Assembly (NCBI RefSeq): GCF_025905425.1
Contig: NZ_CP109603.1
Location: 842,001 to 906,000, forward strand
Direction of reading: 5' to 3'
DNA from: Pseudomonas putida
GTDB lineage: Bacteria; Pseudomonadota; Gammaproteobacteria; Pseudomonadales; Pseudomonadaceae
DNA: 64,000 bases
Within the stretch, counting starts at the first letter, position 1; each line of letters opens with the position of its first letter. Shown here one piece after another: positions 1 through 8,912 of this stretch. The translations under genes and the position numbers were made by a program. Below the pieces are notes generated by a model that worked only from the letters and a program-made list of their open reading frames with translations, ran no database searches and was not told where the DNA came from.

Positions 1-101
1 TGATGAAGCGTGTGCAAAGTAGCTATGCCAAGGGGCACGCAGAATTGCCTCACGTGTGGCCTGAGTCCCAGCGAGACAAGGTAAAGAACAGACATGGGTA
101 G
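1..101 (+). CDS. flhF: flhF 3' end (partial), flagellar SRP-like GTPase
   Basis: An open frame enters from the left edge (first complete codon at base 3) and ends with TAG at 99-101, inside the first codons of fleN. Only the last 32 residues are visible (ending VKNRHG) and they carry no diagnostic motif. The assignment rests on position: in Pseudomonas flhF lies directly upstream of fleN, and the 8-base overlap fits one transcript. FlhF is the GTPase that places the polar flagellum. The identity is inferred from synteny rather than read from motifs. Confidence 0.6.
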   Translation, partial: MKRVQSSYAKGHAELPHVWPESQRDKVKNRHG

Positions 102-927
102 CATGCATCCCGTACAGGTGATCGCCGTCACCGGTGGCAAAGGTGGCGTCGGCAAGACTAACGTTTCAGTGAACCTGTCTCTGGCGCTGGCCGAGCTTGG
201 CCGCAGGGTCATGTTGCTGGACGCCGACCTGGGCCTGGCCAATGTCGACGTATTGCTTGGCTTGACCCCAAAACGCACCCTGGCCGATGTCATCGAAGGG
301 CGCTGTGAGCTGCGCGATGTGATGCTGCAGGGGCCGGGCGGTGTGCGCATCGTGCCGGCGGCCTCCGGCACCCAGAGCATGGTGCACCTGGCGCCGGCCC
401 AGCATGCCGGCCTGATCCAGGCCTTCAGTGACATCGGCGACAATCTCGACGTACTGGTGATCGATACCGCTGCGGGTATTGGTGACTCAGTGGTCAGTTT
501 CGTTCGCGCGGCCCAGGAAGTGTTGCTGGTGGTCTGCGACGAACCCACCTCGATCACTGATGCCTATGCCCTGATCAAGCTGCTCAACCGTGACTACGGC
601 ATGAACCGCTTCCGCGTGCTGGCCAACATGGCCCAGAGCCCGCAGGAAGGGCGCAACCTGTTCGCCAAATTGACCAAGGTCACCGACCGCTTCCTAGACG
701 TCGCCCTGCAGTACGTGGGCGCGGTGCCGTACGACGAGTGCGTGCGCAAGGCGGTGCAGAAGCAGCGCGCGGTGTACGAAGCCTTCCCTCGCTCCAAGTG
801 CGCGCTGGCCTTCAAGGCCATTGCGCAGAAGGTCGACAGCTGGCCGTTGCCGGCCAACCCGCGCGGGCACCTGGAGTTCTTCGTCGAGCGTCTGGTGCAG
901 CCCACCAGCGCAGGACCGGTGCTATGA
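94..927 (+). CDS. fleN: FleN (FlhG), MinD-like ATPase controlling flagellar number
   Basis: The 277-residue protein has a deviant Walker A motif (GGKGGVGKT, about residues 14-22), a switch-like LLDADLGLANVD segment and VIDTAAGIG, all typical of ParA/MinD ATPases. In Pseudomonas FleN antagonises the master regulator FleQ and keeps the cell to a single polar flagellum. The protein aligns closely, as recalled, with P. aeruginosa FleN. It overlaps the end of flhF and its TGA overlaps the ATG of fliA (ATGA), so the three are translationally coupled. A second ATG four codons in (MHPVQV) is an alternative start. Confidence 0.95.
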   Translation: MGSMHPVQVIAVTGGKGGVGKTNVSVNLSLALAELGRRVMLLDADLGLANVDVLLGLTPKRTLADVIEGRCELRDVMLQGPGGVRIVPAASGTQSMVHLAPAQHAGLIQAFSDIGDNLDVLVIDTAAGIGDSVVSFVRAAQEVLLVVCDEPTSITDAYALIKLLNRDYGMNRFRVLANMAQSPQEGRNLFAKLTKVTDRFLDVALQYVGAVPYDECVRKAVQKQRAVYEAFPRSKCALAFKAIAQKVDSWPLPANPRGHLEFFVERLVQPTSAGPVL

Positions 928-1664
928 GTGCGAGCGGCTTCAAGATGTACAGCAGGGCGTCGAAAGACGCCCAGTACGAGCTGATCGAACGCTACGCCCC
1001 GCTGGTCAAGCGCATCGCCTATCACTTGCTGGCGCGGCTGCCGGCCAACGTCCAGGTCGAAGACCTGATTCAGGCCGGCATGATCGGCTTGCTGGAAGTG
1101 GCCAACAAATATGACGCCAGCAAGGGCGCCAGCTTCGAGACCTACGCCGGCATCCGCATCCGCGGCGCGATGCTCGACGAGGTGCGCAAGGGCGATTGGG
1201 CGCCGCGTTCGGTGCACCGCAATACACGCATGGTCAGTGATGCAATGCGCGCCGTGGAAGCAAGAACCGGTCGCGACGCTAAAGATCATGAGGTTGCTGC
1301 CGAACTCCAATTGAGTCTCGACGATTACTACGGGATTTTGAACGATACCCTGGGCAGCCGACTGTTCAGCTTCGACGACCTGTTGCAGGACGGCGAGCAC
1401 GAAGGGCTGCACGAGGACGGCGCCAGTGGCCAGGTCGAACCGTCGCGGGACCTTGAAGACGAGCGCTTCCAGGCTGCCCTGACCGATGCGATCGCCAACC
1501 TGCCAGAGCGCGAGCGGCTGGTGCTGGCGCTGTACTACGACGAAGAGCTGAACCTCAAGGAAATCGGTGAGGTGCTGGGGGTCAGCGAATCGCGCGTGAG
1601 CCAGTTGCACAGCCAGTGCGCCGCACGTTTGCGCAGCCGTCTGGGTGAATGGCGGGCGCGCTAG
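924..1664 (+). CDS. fliA: FliA, flagellar sigma-28 factor
   Basis: The 246-residue sigma-70 family factor has region 2 with the core-binding segment (VEDLIQAGMIGLLEVANKYD) and the adjoining EVRKGDW, and a region 4 helix-turn-helix near the end (LKEIGEVLGVSESRVSQLHS). It directs late flagellar and chemotaxis transcription in Pseudomonas, opposed by the anti-sigma FlgM (not in this window). The ATG at 924 overlaps the fleN stop by four bases. A longer in-frame extension upstream lies inside fleN and is not believed. About 106 noncoding bases with a stem-loop follow before cheY. Confidence 0.95.
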   Translation: MSASGFKMYSRASKDAQYELIERYAPLVKRIAYHLLARLPANVQVEDLIQAGMIGLLEVANKYDASKGASFETYAGIRIRGAMLDEVRKGDWAPRSVHRNTRMVSDAMRAVEARTGRDAKDHEVAAELQLSLDDYYGILNDTLGSRLFSFDDLLQDGEHEGLHEDGASGQVEPSRDLEDERFQAALTDAIANLPERERLVLALYYDEELNLKEIGEVLGVSESRVSQLHSQCAARLRSRLGEWRAR

Positions 1665-1726
1665 TCGCCGCCGTTCGCCGTTGAAGACGCTGCAGTCGTT
1701 TCACGTTGTGCCGAATTGAATGAATG

Positions 1727-1747
1727 CGTGCTCGGGGACCGAGCGCG
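1727..1747 (+). other. GC-rich stem-loop between fliA and cheY
   Basis: GCTCGG (1730-1735) and CCGAGC (1739-1744) pair around a GGA loop, extended by flanking GCG/CGC pairing. There is no U-run, so it is not a clear terminator. It may set relative expression of fliA and cheY or protect mRNA ends. No sigma-28 promoter could be made out in the same gap. Confidence 0.35.
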
Positions 1748-1770
1748 TCTGAGACTGCTTGGAGGTCTAA

Positions 1771-2157
1771 TTGGACAAGAACATGAAAATCCTCATCGTT
1801 GACGACTTTTCGACGATGCGGCGGATCATCAAGAACCTGCTACGTGATCTGGGCTTCACCAACACCGACGAAGCCGACGACGGCACCACGGCGTTGCCGA
1901 TGCTGGAAAACGGCCACTACGACTTCCTGGTGACCGACTGGAACATGCCGGGCATGTCCGGTATCGACCTGCTGCGCAAAGTCCGCGCCAGCGAAAAGCT
2001 GAAAACCATGCCGGTACTGATGGTGACCGCCGAAGCCAAGCGTGACCAGATCATCGAAGCGGCCCAGGCCGGCGTCAATGGTTACGTGGTCAAGCCGTTC
2101 ACCGCTCAGGTGCTCAAAGAAAAGATCGAGAAGATCTTCGAACGCGTCAACGGCTGA
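1771..2157 (+). CDS. cheY: CheY, chemotaxis response regulator
   Basis: A single receiver domain: acidic pair DD near the N-terminus, phosphoacceptor Asp in VTDWNMPGM, the switch Thr in MVTAEAK and the invariant Lys in VVKPF. Phospho-CheY binds the flagellar switch to change rotation. The Shine-Dalgarno GGAGGT (1761-1766) is only 4 bases from TTG 1771 but 16 from ATG 1783, so spacing favours the TTG start (128 residues). The commonly annotated Pseudomonas start corresponds to the ATG at 1783 (124 residues). It heads the cheYZAB run. Confidence 0.95.
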   Translation: MDKNMKILIVDDFSTMRRIIKNLLRDLGFTNTDEADDGTTALPMLENGHYDFLVTDWNMPGMSGIDLLRKVRASEKLKTMPVLMVTAEAKRDQIIEAAQAGVNGYVVKPFTAQVLKEKIEKIFERVNG

Positions 2158-2177
2158 GTCACGTCAGGGGGCGCGCC

Positions 2178-2966
2178 ATGGATTCATCAGAAACGTCTTT
2201 GGGGGAGTTCGAATCGACCCTGAAGAAGCATGCCCAGGAGCTGGTCGAAAGCCTGGAACGAGGGCGCTTCGGCGAGGCGGTGCAGCTGATCCATCAGCTG
2301 AACCAGACCCGCGACCGCGGCCTGTACCAGGAAGTCGGCAAGCTGACCCGTGAGCTGCACAGTGCAATTGTCAGCTTTCAGATCGACCCGCACATGCCGC
2401 AGGCCGAGGAGGTTTCGCAGATCACCGACGCCACCGAGCGCCTGTCCTATGTGGTCAAGCTGACCGAGAGTGCGGCCAACCGCACCATGGACCTGGTCGA
2501 AGAAAGCACCCCGGTGCTCAACGACTTGGCGGGCGAGGCCAAGGCCCTGAGCGTGGACTGGCAGCGCTTCATGCGCCGCGAAGTTGCCGCGCCGGAATTC
2601 CGTGACCTGGTCAAACGTGTCGACAGTTTTCTGACGCACAGCGCCGAAGGCAATCGCAAGGTTTCCGGCCACCTCAACGACATTCTGCTGGCTCAGGACT
2701 ATCAGGACCTGACCGGCCAGGTGATCAAGCGCGTCACCGCGTTGGTCACCGAGGTGGAAAGCAACTTGCTCAAGCTCGTGCTGATGGCCAGTCAAGTCGA
2801 CCGTTTTGCCGGTATCGAATATGACCACCAGCAGCTGCGTGCTGAAAAAGATCAAGAAAAACATCCGACTCGGGGTGAAGGTCCGCAGATTCATGCCGAT
2901 AAGCGTGAAGACGTCGTGTCCGGTCAGGACGATGTCGATGATCTGCTGTCCAGTCTGGGTTTTTAA
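2178..2966 (+). CDS. cheZ: CheZ, CheY-P phosphatase
   Basis: A mostly helical 262-residue protein. The catalytic segment QDYQDLTGQ (about residues 174-182) carries the Asp and Gln that drive CheY-P dephosphorylation, and the extreme C-terminus (DDVDDLLSSLGF) is the CheY-docking tail typical of CheZ. It starts 20 bases after cheY and ends 12 bases before cheA, as in other pseudomonads. The C-terminal tail resembles repeats in the neighbouring CheA (see findings). Confidence 0.95.
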   Translation: MDSSETSLGEFESTLKKHAQELVESLERGRFGEAVQLIHQLNQTRDRGLYQEVGKLTRELHSAIVSFQIDPHMPQAEEVSQITDATERLSYVVKLTESAANRTMDLVEESTPVLNDLAGEAKALSVDWQRFMRREVAAPEFRDLVKRVDSFLTHSAEGNRKVSGHLNDILLAQDYQDLTGQVIKRVTALVTEVESNLLKLVLMASQVDRFAGIEYDHQQLRAEKDQEKHPTRGEGPQIHADKREDVVSGQDDVDDLLSSLGF

Positions 2967-2978
2967 GGAGCACGTTTA

Positions 2979-5192
2979 ATGAGCTTCGGCGCCGATGAAG
3001 AAATCCTTCAGGATTTCCTGGTAGAAGCCGGCGAAATTCTTGAGCAACTGTCCGAGCAATTGGTCGAGCTGGAAAGCCGACCCGATGATGCCGACCTGCT
3101 CAATGCCATTTTTCGCGGTTTCCACACTGTAAAAGGGGGCGCCGGCTTCCTCCAGCTCAACGAGCTGGTGGAGTGCTGCCATATCGCCGAGAACGTGTTC
3201 GACATCCTGCGCAAAGGTGAGCGCCGGGTCGACGCAGAATTGATGGACGTGGTGCTCGAAGCGCTGGACACGGTCAACAGCATGTTTGGCCAGGTTCGCG
3301 AGCGCAGCGAGGTCATCCCGGCCACCCCAGAGCTGCTGGCGGCGTTGTCGCGTCTGGCCGAGCCTGCGGCTGCCGACGAAGTCGCCGCCGCAGTGCCTGA
3401 GGCCGCCGCTGAACCGGTCGCTGCGGCACCTGCTGAAGAGCCGGACATCACCGACAGCGAATTTGAACAGCTGCTCGACTCGCTCGACGCGGTCAAGGCC
3501 CAGGCCGCCGCCGATGAGCAGATGCAAGGCGAAACCGTCAGCGGCGCCGGTGATGAAATCACCGACGCCGAATTCGAATCGCTGCTCGACCAGTTGCATG
3601 GCAAAGGCCAGTTCAGCGCCGAAGTCGCTGCCGAACCGGTGGCAAGCGCCGCGACGCCCGTCAGCGACGAAATCACCGATGAAGAATTCGAGTCGCTACT
3701 CGACCAATTGCATGGCAAAGGCACGTTCCAGGCCGACGCTTTGCCCGCGGCCAATGCGCCGGCGGCGACAGCGCCCGAAAGCGTTGCACCGGCCAGCACG
3801 ACCAGCGACGAAATCAGCGAGCACGAGTTCGAAGCCTTGCTCGATCAGTTGCACGGCAAGGGCAAGTTCTCGGGCGATGCCGTTGCGGTCGATGCGCCAG
3901 TCGCCGCCAAGGTCGAGAGCAAGCCGGTGGCCAAGCCGGCCCCGGCCCCGACAGCCGCCAGCAAGCCTGCGCCTGCACCCCGCGCGCCGGCCCCAGCGGC
4001 AGAAAAGCATGCGGTCAGCGAGGCGGAAACCACCGTGCGCGTCGACACCGCGCGCCTGGACGAGATCATGAACATGGTCGGCGAACTGGTGCTGGTGCGT
4101 AACCGCCTGGTGCGCCTGGGCCTGAACAGCGGTGACGAGGCCATGTCCAAGGCCGTGTCGAACCTCGACGTGGTCACCGCCGACTTGCAGACGGCGGTCA
4201 TGAAGACCCGCATGCAGCCAATCAAGAAAGTCTTCGGCCGCTTCCCGCGCCTGGTTCGCGACCTGGCCCGCCAGCTCAAGAAAGAAATCAACCTGGAGCT
4301 GGTCGGTGAAGAGACCGACCTGGACAAGAACCTGGTAGAGGCCCTGGCCGACCCGTTGGTGCACTTGGTGCGCAACGCGGTCGACCATGGCGTCGAGATG
4401 CCTGACGAGCGTGAAGCCGCCGGCAAGGCACGTACCGGCCGGGTGGTGCTGTCGGCCGAGCAGGAAGGCGACCACATCCTGCTGTCGATCTCCGATGACG
4501 GCAAGGGCATGGACCCCAATATCCTGCGTGCCAAGGCGGTGGAAAAGGGCCTGATGGACAAGGACGCCGCCGAGCGTCTGAGCGAGTCGGACTGCTACAA
4601 CCTGATCTTCGCCCCGGGCTTCTCGACCAAGACCGAGATCTCCGACGTGTCCGGCCGTGGTGTCGGCATGGACGTGGTGAAGACCAAGATTTCTCAGCTC
4701 AATGGCTCGATCAACATCTACTCGGCCAAGGGCCAGGGCTCGAAGATCGTCATCAAGGTGCCGCTGACCCTGGCGATCATGCCGACCCTGATGGTGATGC
4801 TGGGCAACCAGGCCTTCGCCTTCCCGCTGGTCAACGTCAACGAGATTTTCCACCTCGACCTGTCGCGCACCAACGTGGTCGATGGCCAGGAAGTGGTGAT
4901 CGTGCGCGACAAGGCGCTGCCGCTGTTCTACCTCAAGCGCTGGCTGGTGCAGGGCCAGGTGCATGAAGAGCAGCATGAAGGCCACGTGGTGATCCTGTCG
5001 GTGGGCACCCAACGCATCGGTTTTGTCGTCGATCAACTGGTCGGCCAGGAAGAAGTGGTAATCAAGCCGCTGGGCAAGATGCTGCAGGGCACGCCGGGCA
5101 TGTCCGGGGCCACGATCACCGGCGACGGTCGCATCGCGTTGATCCTCGACGTCCCGAGCATGCTCAAGCGTTACGCCGCGCGGCGTATTTGA
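2979..5192 (+). CDS. cheA: CheA, chemotaxis sensor histidine kinase
   Basis: A 737-residue kinase. The N-terminal Hpt domain has the phospho-His at residue 49 ([10 protein letters not shown]). A long Ala/Pro/Glu-rich linker (about 125-350) contains four copies of a short acidic motif ending in LLDxL. Dimerisation and ATPase domains follow ([39 protein letters not shown]), then a CheW-like regulatory domain ending in [10 protein letters not shown]. It phosphorylates CheY and CheB. No conventional globular P2 domain is apparent and the repeats occupy its place. A GGAG Shine-Dalgarno lies 9 bases upstream of the ATG. Confidence 0.96.
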   Translation: MSFGADEEILQDFLVEAGEILEQLSEQLVELESRPDDADLLNAIFRGFHTVKGGAGFLQLNELVECCHIAENVFDILRKGERRVDAELMDVVLEALDTVNSMFGQVRERSEVIPATPELLAALSRLAEPAAADEVAAAVPEAAAEPVAAAPAEEPDITDSEFEQLLDSLDAVKAQAAADEQMQGETVSGAGDEITDAEFESLLDQLHGKGQFSAEVAAEPVASAATPVSDEITDEEFESLLDQLHGKGTFQADALPAANAPAATAPESVAPASTTSDEISEHEFEALLDQLHGKGKFSGDAVAVDAPVAAKVESKPVAKPAPAPTAASKPAPAPRAPAPAAEKHAVSEAETTVRVDTARLDEIMNMVGELVLVRNRLVRLGLNSGDEAMSKAVSNLDVVTADLQTAVMKTRMQPIKKVFGRFPRLVRDLARQLKKEINLELVGEETDLDKNLVEALADPLVHLVRNAVDHGVEMPDEREAAGKARTGRVVLSAEQEGDHILLSISDDGKGMDPNILRAKAVEKGLMDKDAAERLSESDCYNLIFAPGFSTKTEISDVSGRGVGMDVVKTKISQLNGSINIYSAKGQGSKIVIKVPLTLAIMPTLMVMLGNQAFAFPLVNVNEIFHLDLSRTNVVDGQEVVIVRDKALPLFYLKRWLVQGQVHEEQHEGHVVILSVGTQRIGFVVDQLVGQEEVVIKPLGKMLQGTPGMSGATITGDGRIALILDVPSMLKRYAARRI
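3444..3870 (+). repeat. Four in-frame acidic motif repeats inside cheA
   Basis: Four copies of a motif read as [50 protein letters not shown] and [18 protein letters not shown] begin near 3444, 3555, 3672 and 3813. Ala/Pro/Val-rich linkers separate them. The last three are nearly identical, including LHGKG, while their linkers differ, which points to functional constraint on the motif. They replace the region where a P2 domain would sit. Confidence 0.85.
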
Positions 5193-5238
5193 TTTCGGTG
5201 GCGCACCCTGGCGGGTTGCGCCGCCTAATGGAGTGTTT

Positions 5239-6360
5239 ATGGCAGTCAAGGTCCTGGTGGTGGATGATTCCGGTTTCTTCCGCCGCCGTGTCTCGGAAAT
5301 CCTCTCGGCGGACCCGACGATCCAGGTAGTGGGTACCGCGACCAATGGCAAGGAAGCAATCGACCAGGCGCTGGCGCTCAAGCCCGATGTCATCACCATG
5401 GACTACGAGATGCCCATGATGGACGGCATCACGGCGGTGCGGCACATCATGCAGCGCTGCCCGACCCCGGTGTTGATGTTCTCTTCGCTGACCCATGAAG
5501 GCGCCCGGGTAACCCTGGACGCGCTGGATGCCGGTGCGGTGGATTACCTGCCGAAGAACTTCGAGGACATCTCGCGCAACCCCGAGAAGGTCAAGCAGAT
5601 GCTGTGTGAGAAGGTGCATACCCTGTCGCGCAGTAACCGTCGTTTCGGCAGCTACAACCCAGCGCCCGCCGCCGTGCCGGTCGCTGCCAGCAGCCCTGCA
5701 CCGACCAGCAGCTTTGCAAGCCCCGCACCGGCGCGCACGGTGGCGCCGGTACGTGCGGCGCCAGCACCCGCGGCACATGCCCCGGCGCCCAAACGCAAGC
5801 CTTACAAGCTGGTGGCCATCGGTACCTCCACTGGCGGCCCGGTGGCACTGCAGCGGGTACTGACGCAACTGCCTGCCAACTTCCCGGCGCCGATCGTGTT
5901 GATCCAGCACATGCCTGCGGCCTTCACCAAGGCGTTTGCCGAACGCCTGGACAAACTGTGCAAGATCAGCGTGAAGGAAGCCGAGGACGGTGACCTGTTG
6001 CGCCCAGGCCTGGCGCTGCTGGCCCCGGGTGGCAAGCAGATGATGATCGACGGCCGTGGCACGGTGAAGATCCTGCCGGGTGACGAGCGCCTGAACTACA
6101 AACCGTGCGTGGACATCACCTTCGGCTCGGCAGCCAAGTCGTACGGCGACAAGGTGCTCTCGGTGGTACTCACCGGCATGGGCGCCGACGGCCGTGAAGG
6201 TGCGCGCCTGCTCAAACAGGGCGGCAGTACCGTGTGGGCCCAGGATGAAGCCAGCTGCGTGATCTATGGCATGCCCATGGCCATCGTCAAAGCCAACCTG
6301 GCCGATGCGGTGTACAGCCTGGACGAGATCGGCAAGCACCTGGTTGAGGCCTGCGTCTGA
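5239..6360 (+). CDS. cheB: CheB, chemoreceptor glutamate methylesterase
   Basis: A 373-residue response regulator-esterase. The receiver domain has phospho-Asp 55 ([13 protein letters not shown]). A Pro/Ala-rich linker (about 135-185) leads to the CheB methylesterase domain, whose catalytic Ser (AIGTSTGGP), His (IQHMP) and Asp ([11 protein letters not shown]) are all present. It removes methyl groups from chemoreceptors and resets adaptation. GGAG at 5230-5233 places ATG 5239 as the start rather than the in-frame GTG at 5233. The stop overlaps motC by one base. Confidence 0.95.
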   Translation: MAVKVLVVDDSGFFRRRVSEILSADPTIQVVGTATNGKEAIDQALALKPDVITMDYEMPMMDGITAVRHIMQRCPTPVLMFSSLTHEGARVTLDALDAGAVDYLPKNFEDISRNPEKVKQMLCEKVHTLSRSNRRFGSYNPAPAAVPVAASSPAPTSSFASPAPARTVAPVRAAPAPAAHAPAPKRKPYKLVAIGTSTGGPVALQRVLTQLPANFPAPIVLIQHMPAAFTKAFAERLDKLCKISVKEAEDGDLLRPGLALLAPGGKQMMIDGRGTVKILPGDERLNYKPCVDITFGSAAKSYGDKVLSVVLTGMGADGREGARLLKQGGSTVWAQDEASCVIYGMPMAIVKANLADAVYSLDEIGKHLVEACV

Positions 6361-7100
6361 TGGACGTGCTAAGCCTGATCGGCCTGATCCTGGCGTTCGT
6401 CGCGATTGTCGGCGGCAACTTCCTCGAAGGCGGGCATGTCGGTGCGCTGCTCAATGGCCCGGCGGGCTTGATCGTGCTCGGCGGCACCCTGGCGGCGGCG
6501 CTGTTGCAGTCGCCGCTGCCGGCCTTCAAGCGTGCCTTGCAGATTCTGCGCTGGATCCTCTTTCCGCCCCGCGTCGACCTGGCGGGCGGTATCGACCGGG
6601 TGGTCAACTGGAGCCTGACGGCGCGCAAGGAAGGCCTGCTTGGCCTGGAAGGGGTCGCTGAAGCCGAACCCGACCCGTATGCGCGCAAGGGCCTGCAGCT
6701 ACTGGTCGACGGTGCCGAGCCAGAAGCCATTCGCAGCATTCTTGAAGTCGACTTCCTGACCCAGGAGGGCCGTGATATCCAGGCCGCCAAGGTGTTCGAG
6801 AGCATGGGCGGCTACGCGCCGACCATCGGCATCATCGGTGCGGTCATGGGCCTGATCCATGTGATGGGCAACCTGGCCGACCCCTCGCAACTGGGTAACG
6901 GCATCGCCGTGGCGTTCGTCGCCACCATCTACGGCGTGGCCAGCGCCAACCTGATCCTGTTGCCGATCGCCAACAAGCTCAAGGCAATCGTCATGCGCCA
7001 GTCGCGCTACCGCGAGATGCTGCTCGAAGGCCTGTTGTCGATTGCCGAGGGTGAAAACCCGCGCTCGATCGAACTGAAGCTGCAAGGCTTCATGGAGTAA
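6360..7100 (+). CDS. motC: MotC, flagellar motor stator (MotA/PomA family)
   Basis: A 246-residue membrane protein with four predicted hydrophobic segments, two near the N-terminus and two around MGGYAPTIGIIGAVMGLIHVMG and IAVAFVATIYGVASANLILLPIANKL, the usual MotA/PomA pattern. With MotD it forms the second stator pair of pseudomonads, known in P. aeruginosa to matter for swarming. The start overlaps the cheB stop (TGATG), and motD begins two bases after its stop. It is called MotC rather than MotA because of its place in the che cluster next to an OmpA-type partner. Confidence 0.92.
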   Translation: MDVLSLIGLILAFVAIVGGNFLEGGHVGALLNGPAGLIVLGGTLAAALLQSPLPAFKRALQILRWILFPPRVDLAGGIDRVVNWSLTARKEGLLGLEGVAEAEPDPYARKGLQLLVDGAEPEAIRSILEVDFLTQEGRDIQAAKVFESMGGYAPTIGIIGAVMGLIHVMGNLADPSQLGNGIAVAFVATIYGVASANLILLPIANKLKAIVMRQSRYREMLLEGLLSIAEGENPRSIELKLQGFME

Positions 7101-7102
7101 CC

Positions 7103-7948
7103 ATGCGTCGCCGTCGTCATACCGAGGAACACGAGAATCACGAGCGCTGGCTGGTGTCGTACGCCGACTTCATCACCTTGCTGTTCGCGTTTTTCGTGGT
7201 CATGTACTCGATTTCCTCGATCAACGAGGGCAAGTACAAGGTCATCTCGCAGGCTTTGCTCGGGGTGTTCAATGACCCCGAGCGGAGCATGAAGCCGATC
7301 CCCATCGGTGATGAGCAACCGCTGAGCGTGCGCCCGGCCGAGCCGCTGGTCAGGGACAGCGAGCAGACCGAAGCGGGCCTGGCGCAGACCAACGTCGACC
7401 CGCTGAAGACCATCAGTGATGACGTGCGCGACGCCTTTGGCGACCTGATCAAGACCGACCAGATGACCGTGCGCGGCAATGAGCTGTGGATAGAGATCGA
7501 GCTTAACTCCTCGCTGCTGTTCGGCAGCGGTGATGCCATGCCCAGTGACAAGGCCTTCGACATCATCGAAAAGGTGGCGAACATCCTCAAGCCGTTCGCC
7601 AACCCGGTGCATGTCGAAGGCTTTACCGACAACCTGCCGATTCGTACCGCGCAGTACCCGACCAACTGGGAGCTGTCGTCGGCACGGGCGGCGAGCATCG
7701 TCCGCCTGCTGGCCATGGAAGGGGTGAACCCTGCGCGCATGGCGTCGGTGGGCTATGGCGAGTATCAGCCAGTCGCCAGCAATGACAGCGCCGAGGGGCG
7801 TGCCCGCAATCGTCGCGTGGTACTGGTGATTTCGCGCAACCTCGAAGTGCGCCGCAGCCTGACCGGCTCCGGCAGCGCCAATGCCACGCCGGATGCGGCA
7901 TTGCGCCGGGCTGGCACACAAAGTGCACCGGCAACAGCGAGTCACTAA
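7103..7948 (+). CDS. motD: MotD, flagellar motor stator (MotB family)
   Basis: A 281-residue MotB-type protein with a basic N-terminus, one transmembrane helix with the ion-conducting Asp (SYADFITLLFAFFVVMYS), a periplasmic plug and linker, and a C-terminal OmpA-like peptidoglycan-binding domain (VEGFTDNLPI, NWELSSARAASIVRLL, GYGEYQPVASN, NRRVVLVI). It anchors the MotC stator to the cell wall. It is coupled to motC by a two-base gap and is followed by a REP pair. Confidence 0.93.
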   Translation: MRRRRHTEEHENHERWLVSYADFITLLFAFFVVMYSISSINEGKYKVISQALLGVFNDPERSMKPIPIGDEQPLSVRPAEPLVRDSEQTEAGLAQTNVDPLKTISDDVRDAFGDLIKTDQMTVRGNELWIEIELNSSLLFGSGDAMPSDKAFDIIEKVANILKPFANPVHVEGFTDNLPIRTAQYPTNWELSSARAASIVRLLAMEGVNPARMASVGYGEYQPVASNDSAEGRARNRRVVLVISRNLEVRRSLTGSGSANATPDAALRRAGTQSAPATASH

Positions 7949-7996
7949 CTCGTCAATTCTCCGTCACTGCGTGTTGTCGTGCTTGCTGAGCGCGGT

Positions 7997-8090
7997 CCCT
8001 GTGGGAGCGGGCTTGCCCTGCGAAGCCGGCGACGTGGTGGATGGCACGGGCTACGCCCGTGTTCGCGGGACAAGCCCGCTCCCACAAGGG
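7997..8090. repeat. REP inverted pair (P. putida type)
   Basis: A left copy (7997-8029, CCTGTGGGAGCGGGCTTGCC...) and an inverted right copy (8061-8090) are separated by about 31 bases that contain a smaller hairpin (CACGGGC/GCCCGTG). Each arm has its own GCGGGCTTGCC-type palindromic core. It separates motD from the parC-like gene. Such pairs are extragenic repeats that can stabilise mRNA or mark transcript ends. Confidence 0.85.
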
Positions 8091-8123
8091 TGGGCGCTAA
8101 ATTTATGAGTCAAGAGTTGTCCT

Positions 8124-8912
8124 ATGAGAGTCTGGGCAGTAGCCAATCAAAAAGGTGGCGTCGGCAAGACCACCACGACCATCGCCCTGGCTGGCCTGCT
8201 GGCTGAGGCGGGCAAGCGCGTGGTCGTCGTCGACCTCGACCCGCACGGTTCGATGACCAGTTATTTCGGGCATAACCCCGATGCGCTGGAACACAGCTGT
8301 TATGACCTGTTTCTGCACCAGGGCAGCGTGCCCGAAGGTTTACCTGGGCAACTGCTGCTGCCCACCAGCGATGAGCGTATCTCGCTGTTGCCTTCGAGCA
8401 CTGCGCTGGCGGTGTTGGAGCGCCAGTCACCGGGGAAAAACGGCCTGGGCTTGGTGATCGCCAAGAGCTTGGCGCAGCTGTGGCAGGATTTCGACTTTGC
8501 CTTGATCGACAGCCCGCCCTTGCTCGGCGTGCTGATGGTCAATGCCCTGGCCGCGAGCCAGCAACTGGTGATACCGGTGCAGACCGAGTTCCTGGCGGTC
8601 AAGGGCCTGGAGCGCATGGTCGGTACCCTGGCCATGGTCAACCGTTCGCGTAAACAGGCGTTGCCTTACCAGATTGTGCCGACCCTTTTCGACCGCCGTA
8701 CCCAGGCTTCACTGGGCACGCTCAAATTGTTGCGCGACACCTACGAGCAGCATGTCTGGCAGGGCTACATCCCGGTAGACACTCGCTTGCGCGACGCTAG
8801 CCGCAAGGGCGTCACGCCTTCGCAGTTCGATGGCAAAAGCCGTGGGTTGATTGCCTACCGGGCGTTGCTCAAGCACTTGCTCACTTACAAAACCGCAGTG
8901 CAGGTAGCCTGA
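8124..8912 (+). CDS. ParA-family ATPase, ParC-like chemoreceptor array positioning protein
   Basis: A 262-residue ParA-type ATPase with deviant Walker A (QKGGVGKTTT, about residues 9-18), switch I (VDLDPHGS) and Walker B (LIDSPP). ParC ATPases sited in che operons place chemotaxis arrays at the cell pole, and the position here between motD and a CheW-domain gene fits. Its stop overlaps the start of that partner gene by one base. It is the second ParA-type ATPase of this locus after FleN. The ParC role is inferred from family and context. Confidence 0.82.
   Translation: MRVWAVANQKGGVGKTTTTIALAGLLAEAGKRVVVVDLDPHGSMTSYFGHNPDALEHSCYDLFLHQGSVPEGLPGQLLLPTSDERISLLPSSTALAVLERQSPGKNGLGLVIAKSLAQLWQDFDFALIDSPPLLGVLMVNALAASQQLVIPVQTEFLAVKGLERMVGTLAMVNRSRKQALPYQIVPTLFDRRTQASLGTLKLLRDTYEQHVWQGYIPVDTRLRDASRKGVTPSQFDGKSRGLIAYRALLKHLLTYKTAVQVA

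Noticed and set aside
1665..1770. Sigma-28 promoter before cheY
   Set aside because: A GCCGAA and a GAAG-like element are present but the spacing (about 23 bases) is wrong for the FliA consensus.
3696..5399. A 567-codon open frame on the - strand across cheA
   Set aside because: It lies opposite clear CheA coding sequence with no own domain; long antisense frames are common in high-GC coding DNA.
5164..6339. A 391-codon frame antisense to cheB
   Set aside because: Composition follows cheB codons and no family is recognisable.
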